Source: Caulobacter endophyticus
GTDB taxonomy: Bacteria > Pseudomonadota > Alphaproteobacteria > Caulobacterales > Caulobacteraceae
Length of the DNA: 64,000 nucleotides
Assembly (NCBI RefSeq): GCF_003116815.1
Contig: NZ_QDKQ01000077.1
Coordinates: 62,001 to 126,000 of the forward strand
Reading direction: 5' to 3'
Below the pieces are notes generated by a model, which saw only the letters and a program-made list of their open reading frames with translations, searched no databases and had not been told where the DNA came from. Made by a program: the position numbers and the translations under genes. Positions 51,024-60,293 of this stretch are shown here, piece after piece (the stretch's first letter is position 1; every line of letters begins with the position of its first letter).

Positions 51024-54000
51024 CGGCCGACGCTCCCTGCCGGGGAGACGATCGCAACATCTGACGAGGAGCATCGAATTCGTGCGAGCACTTGCCGCAT
51101 TGGCGATGAATTTCGAACGTCGCCCCACATGGCGGTGTCTCCCACGATGTAGAGGCGTTCTTTCGCGCGCGATAGCGCGACGTTGCATCGGTTCTCACGA
51201 CCCACGTGATACGGGCGCCGCTCGGAATTGGAGCGGACGAGAGAGACGATTACGATCGCGTTTTCCTTGCCCTGGTAAGCGTCCACCGTGTCAATCGTTA
51301 CGGTGCGGCGGAAGGCTTCACTGAACGGACGTTGCGACCATTCCTTGTCGAGGCGACGCTTCTGTTCGCTGTACATGCAGATGACGCCAATTGTCGGCTC
51401 CGCCCGGCGCCCGAGGTCGTCGGCCAGCGACTGCTCTGAAGCGATCATTGCGAGGATCGAAAGCACCGTCTCGATCTCAGCGTCGTTCCAGACTTCGCGC
51501 CCGTTGTTTCGGTCACGCTCCTGGCAGCCGGGCATCCCGGTGGTGTCAAACCAAGTAATTGGCGCGGCGAGCGGCCCAGCTAGGCTCGCGAAAGCTGCGT
51601 CTGGCTTTCTGGCGTCGGATGGCCTCAGTTGCACGCCGTGTGGGCGGTAGAAAATCTCGGACACCATGTCGCTGATCGCGGGCGCCATCCGATATTGTTC
51701 GTCGAGAACGCGGGCGTTTTGCCTACCAAATTCAGACGCGAAAGCCCGCTCGAAATCGGACAAGGCTAAGGCCTGTTTCGCCGGCCCCTTGAACTCTTCG
51801 CGCAATGCGGTTTGAACCTCCCGGTCAACCATCGGTCTTAGTTGAAGCTGATCGCCCACCAAGACGACGCGGCTTCCCATCTGCAGTGGAACAGCCAATT
51901 CGCCGCTCGTGCAGCGTGCCGCCTCGTCGACGATCACCCAATCGAAGGAGCTTTCCTCCAAGCGAATTTGCGATTGGCCCAATCCTACGCAGGTGCCCGC
52001 TACGACGTTCCGCGTCTTAGCGAGGAACTCATCAAAGTTGCGGTGTCCAGAACCGAGCGTTTCACGCCACTCATGCGACAGTTTCAACAACTTGCGAGTG
52101 GCAGACAAATCACCAGGACTAGATTTCGGATGCAAATTCAGGACGGCCTGAAATGCCTCCTCCACAATTTCTGCTGTTTCTCCCGCAGCAGCCTCAACGT
52201 CGCGACCAATGAAAGTTTTGGCGACTGCCGCGAAAGCTTCAAGCAGGGTTCGGATTCGAGATTCTGAGCGTCGACGCTCATCGCGATCCTGGTCGGCCTC
52301 AGCGCCCTTGATCGCCAGTTCAAGCGACCGTTGTATCGCTCCCAAGCGCGTATCTACGTCAACCACGTCATGGACGAACTGCCGGGAAATGCCCATCGCC
52401 CCCGCTGCATGCGCGACCCGCGTCTTTAGTCCGTTTTCGAAGCGCACCCGGTAGCGCTCGCGAAGAGATTTGGCTTGGTAAGGTCGAATGCGCTCAGTTG
52501 CTCCTCGCGCGCCCACTCTCAGTAGCTCAGCATGCCCGCCCTGGACGCGGTAGGTTCTTAGCAGCTCCTCAAGCACATTGTTGACGGCCTCGTGGGATTG
52601 GCTCGCAATCAGAACCCGTCGGGCACCGCCTCGTTTGAGAAGCCAATGGGTAAACGCCGCAATGAAACGTGTCTTGCCCGAGCCCGGAGGGCCCTGGAGC
52701 AACCCGACGGGTCCCGCACGCAACAAATGTCGAAAAGCTGAGCCTTGACCTTCGTTCAGCCCATAGGCTTTCAGCTCGGCGTCGCTAACTTCGAGCGAAA
52801 ACGTTGTCGTGGGGATTTCAGTGGTCGGATCGAAAAAGTCGATCAAGTCGGGGATGACGCTTCGGCGGTCCGTCACCCGTTCCACCGCCCGTCGCCGGCG
52901 TTCTTTGGAAACTCGGTCGCGCCGATCCACTAGCGTGACCGACTCTCCTTCAAGCACAACGTCCCTCAGATCGCGGATCGCGAGTTGATGATCATCGCAC
53001 TTTAGGAGGTCGAGCGTGCCTAGCCGGCGCCCCCTGACGCCGTCCAGACGAACTTCAACCGTGTCATCATCATCAAATTCGAGTGGTTTGGGGGTTTCGT
53101 ATTGGAACGTCGCAGAGGACCCACTGTCGGGAAGGCGGCGGTCCAAGCGAACCTGCAGCGCAATCTCGTCCTCGATCTCTGAAGCGCGGAGCCACATACG
53201 GGGGACGTTGAGCGGTGTTGAGGCGGCGGTGGCCTTAGGCTCTTGTAGATCTTGGCTATCGTATTCTCCGGCTTCATCTTCTTCGGCCGGCTCTTCTTCT
53301 TGATCCACATCCGGGGGATCGGCCAGCGATGTGCTAGCGGCCGGAGCCTCTTCCACGGCAACCGCGGCCCTTAGGAAATCGGCGAGTTCAAGCGCCCCCC
53401 GACTTTCACCTGAGGTTGTCGAAACTGCCAGCTCCACCGGGGTGCCCTGTGCAAGGTCGCGAAACTGCGTCTCGGTCAGTTCAACGTGTACGCTTCCGGC
53501 GTTGACGCGCACGAGCAGGCGAGCGGTCAGCCCGGCCAGGAAGAAAGATTCCAGGCCGTCCGCAGTTCTGAACGCCTTGACCCAAAGTCGCCCCTCATCG
53601 CCTTTCAAAATTTCTGTTGGCAGGCTCGGGCCAGAGACTTCGAAGTGGGCGGGTGGTGGCAGTGAAAGTCGCCGCCGTTCAAGATCGACCAGCTCGGAGA
53701 GAGGCAGTAGTGTTTCGATCGCTTCTCGGGCCAGCTCTGCTTTCGCCGCCGTGACGATCGTGGCGAGGTTAGGATCTCCTTCGACGAGCGAAAGGATCAT
53801 CTTGCAGGCTGCAAACCGATCGATCTGCTGGAAGGATAGCCGTTCGTAGTTCTCCGGCGCCCAGGTGAATGAATGTAGGCGGCCGGCGCCAAGCGGGGAT
53901 ACGTCGAAGAGGTCAATCAGCGTGACCTTGTTATTGCTCACGATGACGTTGCCGGGATGCAAATCGCCGTGACCCAATCCGCGCGCATGCAGACTGGTGA

Positions 54001-55750
54001 CGGCGGAGATCAAGCTCGAGGAGATCGCCAGTCGTTCCTCGGACCCGATCTCTGGGGAGAACACTAGTTCCCCTCCGTCGACGAACTCAGTGACAACAAA
54101 GGGGCCGACGGGCGACAGGCCACAACGCACGACTGAGATGCAGCCCGACGCAGGAACAGCCTGAAGTGACGCGGCGGCCTCAAGCATAGCCAATAGCGCG
54201 TGGTCGCGTCGCGCATCGCCGCGCTGCATCCCGTTCCAGACCTTCACGACTAGGCGTGAACCGGTCGAACCGCTTTCGTAACGGCTCAAGCGGGGGTTAG
54301 TCGTCATCGGACCGGCCGGTGGGAAGACGGCGTAAGGAATGTCTTTTGTCTCGAAAGCGTCGAGACGGGACTGATCTACATCTGGACCAGATGGCGTTCG
54401 AAGCTCGCCGATCGCTTCTGCGAGATCTATGGCGCTGTTGTACCGATCGCCCGGCGCGGCCAAAGCCTTGTCCGCAACCTCCCCCCAACCGGGCGGGAGT
54501 AGCCCTCGACTGGCGTCAAGGACTTCGATCTGACGCATCAGCAGGCCGACACTTCGAACGTCCCTTTCGCGCGCAGTCGCTTGAGTGCCTCCCCAGTGGG
54601 GCTCTTTTTCAGCGTATGCGGCAAGAATGTCCAACCAGTCACCGACGGACTGATCATTCGGAAGGCGGGCAGAATAAAAGCCCGTCATGGCCATGCTTGT
54701 TGGATCCCCAAGCCACACGCAATCGCCACCGATGTCGCGATGAGCGACGCCATGCCGGTGAAGCTCCGCGACCATCGATACCAAGCTGTGGACCAGGTCG
54801 ATGAGCTGGTCGCCCGTAAGCTCCTCGCCATTTCGCTCAAGGTAGCGACGGAGTGTTGTCCAGCCGTTGGGGACTGAAAGTAGTTGATGGTGCTGGGTGA
54901 GCACCTCGTCGGGCGCAGACCCGATGGGCTTGAGAATACCGCGCTGAGCCATCCAGCTCTGTTGCTCGCCGAGATGGCCAAGGACCCCAAGTTCTCTGTC
55001 CGCTATCAGCGCTCGGCCTTCCGGCTCGTTTAGTCCCGCAGGCAAATTGTCGAACCGCCACAGGCGAAGAAGCGCTTTGACGCGCTCTTCCTTGGAAAGA
55101 TGTGCTCTGTGCTCTCTCCAGATGTCGGAACGATGAACGAAGAAATCCTCGTCAGTGACGCCGTATCCATCCCAACTCATTTTCAACGGTTGGAAGTAGG
55201 AGCTGCTTTTGACGAGTTTCTCAAAATCTTTGACGAACATGTTTGGGCGGACGTTCAACATCTTAACGTTGCCAAGTAAGCGATTTCGTTCGGTGCGGTT
55301 GCCTAGGAGGCAGGCTTCCTGGAGCGTGAGCACAAATGGCTTTTCATCATGTGGAAGTGCGTCGCGAGTTGCTGTGGCGGTCAGGACAACTCTTGAATCA
55401 ACATACACCCCTGATAGTTGGGGGATTTGATTTGAAATGATGCCTTTTACTTTTTTTGCTTTTTCGTTGCCGAGAATTACCGCCGATCGGCCGCGTTTCG
55501 ATCCGTTCACGAGCCAATTGTCGCCGTTGGACGTGAGCTTTCCGTTCCAATCCTTCAGTTCGAGGAGTACGACGCGATCGTCCATTACGCATAGGAGATC
55601 GATTTCAATTGGTGAGCTGTTCTTGGGGAAGGCGTTCAGAGACGCAAATAGCATCCAATTGATTGGAAGGGCTGTGGCGAGGCTTTCAACACCTTTGACT
55701 TCCCGGCGCTGAATGCCAGCGCTGCTAAGGTATTGGACCCTGCAAGCCAT
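51020..55750 (-). CDS. NERD nuclease-protein kinase-SF1 helicase fusion, candidate defence protein
   Basis: A 1576-residue protein. Domains in order: NERD nuclease-like (EIDLLCVMDDRVVLLELKDW near 50-70); kinase-like domain 1 (HRDIGGDC near 337); kinase-like domain 2 (HGDLHPGN near 595, then LIDLFD and an APE motif); an acidic linker with DQEEEPAEEDEAGE near 820; and a UPF1-like SF1 helicase with Walker A LLQGPPGSGKT (near 1020), VDEAARCTSGEL (near 1272) and VALSRAKERL (near 1520). ATG 55750 has a GGGGAG site; the frame is open 13 codons further. The DNA is visibly less GC-rich than the flanking transfer genes. Closest recalled systems are Mokosh (kinase-helicase with PLD) and PglW of BREX (NERD-kinase). 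Confidence 0.88.
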   Translation of the reverse strand: MACRVQYLSSAGIQRREVKGVESLATALPINWMLFASLNAFPKNSSPIEIDLLCVMDDRVVLLELKDWNGKLTSNGDNWLVNGSKRGRSAVILGNEKAKKVKGIISNQIPQLSGVYVDSRVVLTATATRDALPHDEKPFVLTLQEACLLGNRTERNRLLGNVKMLNVRPNMFVKDFEKLVKSSSYFQPLKMSWDGYGVTDEDFFVHRSDIWREHRAHLSKEERVKALLRLWRFDNLPAGLNEPEGRALIADRELGVLGHLGEQQSWMAQRGILKPIGSAPDEVLTQHHQLLSVPNGWTTLRRYLERNGEELTGDQLIDLVHSLVSMVAELHRHGVAHRDIGGDCVWLGDPTSMAMTGFYSARLPNDQSVGDWLDILAAYAEKEPHWGGTQATARERDVRSVGLLMRQIEVLDASRGLLPPGWGEVADKALAAPGDRYNSAIDLAEAIGELRTPSGPDVDQSRLDAFETKDIPYAVFPPAGPMTTNPRLSRYESGSTGSRLVVKVWNGMQRGDARRDHALLAMLEAAASLQAVPASGCISVVRCGLSPVGPFVVTEFVDGGELVFSPEIGSEERLAISSSLISAVTSLHARGLGHGDLHPGNVIVSNNKVTLIDLFDVSPLGAGRLHSFTWAPENYERLSFQQIDRFAACKMILSLVEGDPNLATIVTAAKAELAREAIETLLPLSELVDLERRRLSLPPPAHFEVSGPSLPTEILKGDEGRLWVKAFRTADGLESFFLAGLTARLLVRVNAGSVHVELTETQFRDLAQGTPVELAVSTTSGESRGALELADFLRAAVAVEEAPAASTSLADPPDVDQEEEPAEEDEAGEYDSQDLQEPKATAASTPLNVPRMWLRASEIEDEIALQVRLDRRLPDSGSSATFQYETPKPLEFDDDDTVEVRLDGVRGRRLGTLDLLKCDDHQLAIRDLRDVVLEGESVTLVDRRDRVSKERRRRAVERVTDRRSVIPDLIDFFDPTTEIPTTTFSLEVSDAELKAYGLNEGQGSAFRHLLRAGPVGLLQGPPGSGKTRFIAAFTHWLLKRGGARRVLIASQSHEAVNNVLEELLRTYRVQGGHAELLRVGARGATERIRPYQAKSLRERYRVRFENGLKTRVAHAAGAMGISRQFVHDVVDVDTRLGAIQRSLELAIKGAEADQDRDERRRSESRIRTLLEAFAAVAKTFIGRDVEAAAGETAEIVEEAFQAVLNLHPKSSPGDLSATRKLLKLSHEWRETLGSGHRNFDEFLAKTRNVVAGTCVGLGQSQIRLEESSFDWVIVDEAARCTSGELAVPLQMGSRVVLVGDQLQLRPMVDREVQTALREEFKGPAKQALALSDFERAFASEFGRQNARVLDEQYRMAPAISDMVSEIFYRPHGVQLRPSDARKPDAAFASLAGPLAAPITWFDTTGMPGCQERDRNNGREVWNDAEIETVLSILAMIASEQSLADDLGRRAEPTIGVICMYSEQKRRLDKEWSQRPFSEAFRRTVTIDTVDAYQGKENAIVIVSLVRSNSERRPYHVGRENRCNVALSRAKERLYIVGDTAMWGDVRNSSPMRQVLARIRCSSSDVAIVSPAGSVGR

Positions 55751-56232
55751 CTTGTCTCCCCGAGGTGCCGTCAATCGCCTGGTCGACAATGTTAGGCGAT
55801 TTTGTCGTCAATCTTAGTTTGAGAAACCTCAACCATATCGCGACTCGCGTTGGGTTCCAGCAAAAGGCCAGCGCCATACGTCTGGTGGCGATTGGCTGGT
55901 TATGGGGGCTGCAAAGGCAGGCGCAATCAAGCTGGTGGGGGAAGCGCTGCATACCGAGGATGAGGCAACGCCTTGTGCGACATATGTTGCCTAGAGGTTC
56001 CGGGGCTGAGCTATCAGCGCGGCGATCTCCTTGTCGTGCTCGAAGGGCGATCGATACGTGGCAGCCTCGTTCCGCGCGGCACTCTCTACGCCGGTCCGCT
56101 GCTTTCTCTTGCGCATAGCCGTCCTGCCGTTCGCCTGTCTTTGTACGCCAGGGTACGACGGGCCGATTTGGCTGTTGAGATCGGTCAGAGCCGGGTCTTC
56201 TTACTCATCCCCGTAAGCAACGGGGACCCGCC
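55751..56232. promoter_or_regulatory. Divergent promoter region of the defence cargo and trbB
   Basis: No gene is supported in these 482 bases. A 7-bp inverted repeat ATCGCCT/AGGCGAT (55774-55780 with 55794-55800) lies just upstream of the giant gene and may be its operator. Composition changes from AT-richer near 55.8-55.9 kb to GC-rich near 56.1 kb, so the cargo edge is probably within this interval. Confidence 0.45.
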
Positions 56233-57186
56233 GTGGACCTTTCCGAAACCGAGACCGGACGCGAGCGCAGCCGCCAGATGCTGCGCACCGCCCTTGGGCC
56301 ATTGCTCCTGGCGCGGCTGGAGGATCCGGGCGTGGCCGAGGTCATGCTCAATCCCGATGGCCGGGTCTGGATCGATCGCTTCGACGTGGGTCTGGTCGAC
56401 GCCGAGCTGACGATCGCGCCAGCTGACGCCGAGCGGATTCTTCGCCTGGTGGCCCACCATGTCGAGGCTGAGATCCACGCTGGCCGGCCGCGGCTGTCGG
56501 CCGAGCTGCCCGGAACGGGCGAGCGGGTCGAGGGGCTGTTGCCGCCGCTGGTGGCCGCGCCGGCCTTCTCCATCCGTAAGCCCGCGAGCCTGGTCTTCAC
56601 CCTGGCCGACTACGTCCGCACCGGCGTGATGAGCCAGGAGCAGGGCAGGGTGCTGCGCGACGCGGTGGCCGTCCGCGCCAACATCCTGGTGGTGGGGCCT
56701 ACCTCCAGCGGCAAGACCACGCTGGTCAACGCCTTGCTGGCCGAAGTCGCCGCCTCGGGCGATCGCGTGATCATCGCCGAGGACCTGCGCGAGTTGCAGT
56801 GCGCGGCGGAGAACCAGGTGGCGCTGCGGACCCGCGACGGCGTGGCCGGCCTGACAGACCTCGTCCGCTCGTCCCTGCGGCTGCGCCCCGACCGCATCAT
56901 TATCGGCGAGGTGCGGGGTCCTGAGGCACTCGACCTGATCAAGGCCTGGGGCACGGGCCATCCGGGCGGGGTGGGGACCCTGCACGCCGGCTCGGCGCTG
57001 GGCGCGCTGCTGCGCCTGGAGCAACTGATCCAGGAGGCGGTGGTCGTCGTGCCCCGCGGCCTGATCGCCGAAACCATCGACCTGATCGCGGTCCTGCAGG
57101 GGCGGGGCCGACAGCGCCGCCTCTCGGACCTCGCGCGCCTGGATGGGCTCGCGCCCGACGGCGCCTACCAGCTCAGCCCCGCCTGA
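56233..57186 (+). CDS. trbB: TrbB conjugal transfer ATPase
   Basis: A 317-residue VirB11-like hexameric ATPase that powers pilus assembly. Motifs: ILVVGPTSSGKTTLVNALL (Walker A near 155), IIAEDLRELQC (Asp box), RPDRIIIGEVRGPEALDLIKAWGTGHPGG (Walker B and His box). Start is GTG 56233 after GGGGAC. First gene of the trb operon. Confidence 0.95.
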   Translation: MDLSETETGRERSRQMLRTALGPLLLARLEDPGVAEVMLNPDGRVWIDRFDVGLVDAELTIAPADAERILRLVAHHVEAEIHAGRPRLSAELPGTGERVEGLLPPLVAAPAFSIRKPASLVFTLADYVRTGVMSQEQGRVLRDAVAVRANILVVGPTSSGKTTLVNALLAEVAASGDRVIIAEDLRELQCAAENQVALRTRDGVAGLTDLVRSSLRLRPDRIIIGEVRGPEALDLIKAWGTGHPGGVGTLHAGSALGALLRLEQLIQEAVVVVPRGLIAETIDLIAVLQGRGRQRRLSDLARLDGLAPDGAYQLSPA

Positions 57187-57219
57187 GATCCCGCCCCTAA
57201 ACCCCCGGAGTTTTTGAAG

Positions 57220-57582
57220 ATGTTCACGCGAGAACCCTCGCGCCTGCGTGCACGCCTGCTCGCCGGCTCCATGCTCGACTGCCGCGGGGGCGTTCCGCCC
57301 CTGACCATCGCCGCCCTTCTGGTCGCTTCCTCGGCCAAGGCCGCCGGCTCCTCCATGCCCTGGGAAGAGCCGCTGCAGCGGATCTTGGAGTCAATCGAAG
57401 GTCCCGTCGCCAAGATCATCGCGGTGATCATCATCATCGTCACGGGCCTGACCCTGGCCTTCGGCGAGACCTCCGGCGGCTCGCGCAAGCTGATCCAGAT
57501 CGTCTTCGGGCTGTCGATCGCCTTCGCCGCCAGCTCGTTCTTCCTGTCGTTCTTCAGCTTCGGCGGCGGGGCGCTGGTCTGA
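57220..57582 (+). CDS. trbC: TrbC pilin precursor
   Basis: A 120-residue VirB2-like pilin precursor. A long signal-type N terminus ends near VASSAKAAGSS, and two membrane helices follow (IIAVIIIIVTGLTLAFG and IVFGLSIAFAASSFFLSFF). RP4 TrbC is processed and cyclised by TraF, whose homologue is encoded 13 kb upstream. Stop overlaps the trbD start. Confidence 0.92.
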   Translation: MFTREPSRLRARLLAGSMLDCRGGVPPLTIAALLVASSAKAAGSSMPWEEPLQRILESIEGPVAKIIAVIIIIVTGLTLAFGETSGGSRKLIQIVFGLSIAFAASSFFLSFFSFGGGALV

Positions 57583-57848
57583 TGGCCGGCGATCGCGCGA
57601 TGGGGTTCGCCGCGCCGGTTCACCGAGCGCTTTGCGAACCGATGCTGCTGGCCGGCGCCCCGCGCGCGATCGCCCTGGTCAACGGCACCCTGGCCGCGGC
57701 CCTGGGGGTGGGGTTGCGGCTGTGGATCGTCGGTCTCGCGGTCTGGCTGGTCGGGCACGGCCTGGCGGTCTGGGCCGCGCGCCGCGACCCGCAGATCTTC
57801 GACGTCGGCCGCCGGCATGTCCGGCTGCCGGCCTATCTGGAGGTCTGA
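57582..57848 (+). CDS. trbD: TrbD (VirB3-like) membrane protein
   Basis: An 88-residue inner-membrane protein with a hydrophobic hairpin (AIALVNGTLAAALGVGLRLWIVGLAVWLVGHGLAVWAARRDPQIFDV) typical of TrbD/VirB3. ATG overlaps the trbC stop. Confidence 0.93.
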   Translation: MAGDRAMGFAAPVHRALCEPMLLAGAPRAIALVNGTLAAALGVGLRLWIVGLAVWLVGHGLAVWAARRDPQIFDVGRRHVRLPAYLEV

Positions 57849-57851
57849 GCC

Positions 57852-60293
57852 ATGCTGGATCTTCGCGAATATCGTCGCCGGCCCGCGCGTCTGGCCGACT
57901 TCCTGCCCTGGGCGGCCCTGGTCGCGCCGGGCGTGGTTCTGAACAAGGACGGCTCCTTCCAGCGCACGGCGGAGTTTCGCGGACCGGATCTGGACTCGGC
58001 CACCGACGCCGAGGTCGCCGCCGTCGCCGCGCGCCTCAACGGCGCCTTGCGTCGGCTGGGCTCTGGCTGGGCGCTGTTCGTCGAGGCTCGCCGTGATCCG
58101 GCCGGCGCCTATCCCGAAAGCGCCTTTCCCGACCCGGTCTCGATGCTGGTCGAGGCCGAGCGCAAGGCCGCCTTCGTCGAGACCGGCGAGCACTTCGAAA
58201 GCCGCTACTACCTGACCCTGACCTATCTGCCGCCGGCCGATCGGCGGGGCCGGGTCGAGGGCCTTTTCGTCGAAGGGCGGGCAGGCCCGGGGCTCGACTG
58301 GCGCTCCGAGCTCTCCGGTTTCGTCGATCGGTCCGACCGTCTTCTGGCCCTGCTCGACGGGCTGACGCCCAAGGTCGGCTGGCTGGATGACGGGCAAACC
58401 TTGAGCTTCCTGCATGGGGCGATCTCGACGGTTCGCCAGCGGGTGGCGGTGCCCGACACTCCGATGCAGTTGGACGCGCTGCTGGCCACCGAGCCGCTCG
58501 CCGGCGGCCTGCAGCCCAGGCTTGGACGGGCGCACCTGCGGGTCCTGACCCTGACCGGCTTTCCGGTCGCGACGACGCCTGGCCTGCTTGACGAGCTCAA
58601 CCGCCTGGGGATCGCCTATCGCTGGAGCACCCGGGCCCTGTGCCTAGACAAGACCGATGCTGCGGCCCTGCTGGGCAAGATCCGCCGCCAGTGGTTCGCC
58701 AAGCGCAAGTCGGTTTTGGTTCTGCTGCGCGAGGCGCTGACCCAGGAGCCGTCGCCCCTGGTTGACAACGACGCGGCCAACAAGGCCGTCGATGCGGATC
58801 TAGCCCTGCAGGACCTCGGCGGCGATGCGGTCGCCTACGCCTATGTCACCGCCAGCCTGGTGGTTTGGGACGAGGATCCTGCAGTCGCCGACAGCAAGCT
58901 GGCGCTGGTCGAAAAGGTCATTCAGGCCCGGGACTTCGCCGTCATCCGCGAGAGCGTCAACGCGGTGGAGGCCTGGCTCGGGACGATCCCTGGCCATGCT
59001 TACGCCAACGTCCGCCAGCCGCCGCTCTCGACCCTCAATCTGGCTCACATCGCGCCGATGTCGGCGGTCTGGGCTGGGCCCGAGCGCAACATCCATCTGG
59101 ATGGCCCGCCGCTGCTCTTGGCTCGAACCGCTGGCTCTACGCCGTTTCGGCTGAGCCTCCACGTCGGCGATGTTGGTCACACGCTGGTGGTGGGGCCGAC
59201 GGGAGCGGGCAAGAGCGTGCTGCTGGCGCTGCTGGCCCTGCAGTTTCGTCGCTACCCGAAGAGCCAGATCTTCGCCTTCGACTTCGGCGCCTCCAGCCGC
59301 GCCGCGGCGCTGGGCATGGGCGGCGACTTCCACGACCTCTCCGGAGAGGGCGCGGCGGTTTCGCTCCAGCCCCTGGCGCGGATCGACGAGCCCGAGGAGC
59401 GAGCCTGGGCGGCCGGCTGGCTGGCCGCCGTATTGGCCCGCGAGGGCGTGGGGATCACCCCGGCGGTCCGCGACCATCTGTGGACCGCGCTTGGCAGTCT
59501 GGCCAGCGCGCCGGTCGCCGAGCGGACGCTGACGGGCCTAGTGGCGCTGCTGGCCAGTCAGCCCCTGAAGGCTGCCCTCGGCCCCTTCATTTTGGGCGGT
59601 CCGTTGGGCCGGCTGCTGGATGGATCGGGCGAAGCCCTGGGCAGCGCCGACGTCCAGGTCTTCGAGACCGAGGGTCTGGCCAGGAGCGCCGCAGCGCCCG
59701 CGGTCCTGACCTATCTCTTCCATCGCATCGGTCGCCGGCTCGATGGTCGCCCGACCCTGATCCTGATCGACGAGGGCTGGCTGGCGCTCGACGACCCGGC
59801 CTTCGGCGCCCAGCTGCGCGAGTGGCTGAAAACCCTGCGCAAGAAGAACGCCTCGGTGATCTTCGCCACCCAGTCGCTGGCTGATGTGACGGGTAGCCCG
59901 ATCGCCGCCTCGATCGTCGAGAGCTGCCCGACAAGGATCTTCCTGCCCAACCCGCGAGCGATGGAGCCGCAGGGCGCGGCCGCCTACGGCCGGTTTGGTC
60001 TGAACGAGCGCCAGATCGAGATCCTCGCCCGGGCCACGCCCACACGCGACTACTACCTGCAATCGCGGGCCGGCGATCGGCTGTTCGACCTGGGGCTTGG
60101 CCCCGTGGCGTTGGCGTTCTGCGCGGCCTCTTCCAAGGCCGACCAGACTGCGATCGGCGCGGTGCTCGCGGCGGTGGGAAGGGAGGGGTTTGCGGCCGCG
60201 TGGCTCAACCTGCGCGGCCTCCCCTGGGCGGCCGATCTTCTGACTTCGGGGGCGGCGGGCGCTTCCCCTTCCTTCCCGGAGAGCCTGCCATGA
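57852..60293 (+). CDS. trbE: TrbE (VirB4-like) transfer ATPase
   Basis: An 813-residue ATPase, the largest of the mating-pair complex. Walker A in LVVGPTGAGKSVLLALLALQF near 445; Walker B in PTLILIDEGWLALDDPAFG near 640; then LRKKNASVIFATQSLADV. Starts three bases after trbD and overlaps trbJ by four. Confidence 0.95.
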   Translation: MLDLREYRRRPARLADFLPWAALVAPGVVLNKDGSFQRTAEFRGPDLDSATDAEVAAVAARLNGALRRLGSGWALFVEARRDPAGAYPESAFPDPVSMLVEAERKAAFVETGEHFESRYYLTLTYLPPADRRGRVEGLFVEGRAGPGLDWRSELSGFVDRSDRLLALLDGLTPKVGWLDDGQTLSFLHGAISTVRQRVAVPDTPMQLDALLATEPLAGGLQPRLGRAHLRVLTLTGFPVATTPGLLDELNRLGIAYRWSTRALCLDKTDAAALLGKIRRQWFAKRKSVLVLLREALTQEPSPLVDNDAANKAVDADLALQDLGGDAVAYAYVTASLVVWDEDPAVADSKLALVEKVIQARDFAVIRESVNAVEAWLGTIPGHAYANVRQPPLSTLNLAHIAPMSAVWAGPERNIHLDGPPLLLARTAGSTPFRLSLHVGDVGHTLVVGPTGAGKSVLLALLALQFRRYPKSQIFAFDFGASSRAAALGMGGDFHDLSGEGAAVSLQPLARIDEPEERAWAAGWLAAVLAREGVGITPAVRDHLWTALGSLASAPVAERTLTGLVALLASQPLKAALGPFILGGPLGRLLDGSGEALGSADVQVFETEGLARSAAAPAVLTYLFHRIGRRLDGRPTLILIDEGWLALDDPAFGAQLREWLKTLRKKNASVIFATQSLADVTGSPIAASIVESCPTRIFLPNPRAMEPQGAAAYGRFGLNERQIEILARATPTRDYYLQSRAGDRLFDLGLGPVALAFCAASSKADQTAIGAVLAAVGREGFAAAWLNLRGLPWAADLLTSGAAGASPSFPESLP

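Noticed and set aside
51024..51188. 55-residue N-terminal extension of the helicase partner
   Set aside because: It lies wholly within the helicase gene; the ATGA overlap at 51020-51023 is the better start.
49653..55750. Direct assignment of the cargo as Mokosh or BREX
   Set aside because: No clear PLD motif is present and no BREX methylase, PglX or PglZ is nearby. Only domain resemblance is claimed.
55973..56410. Open frame of 145 codons before trbB
   Set aside because: It overlaps the well-supported start of trbB by 178 bases, has no good ribosome site, and its last third is a shadow of trbB.
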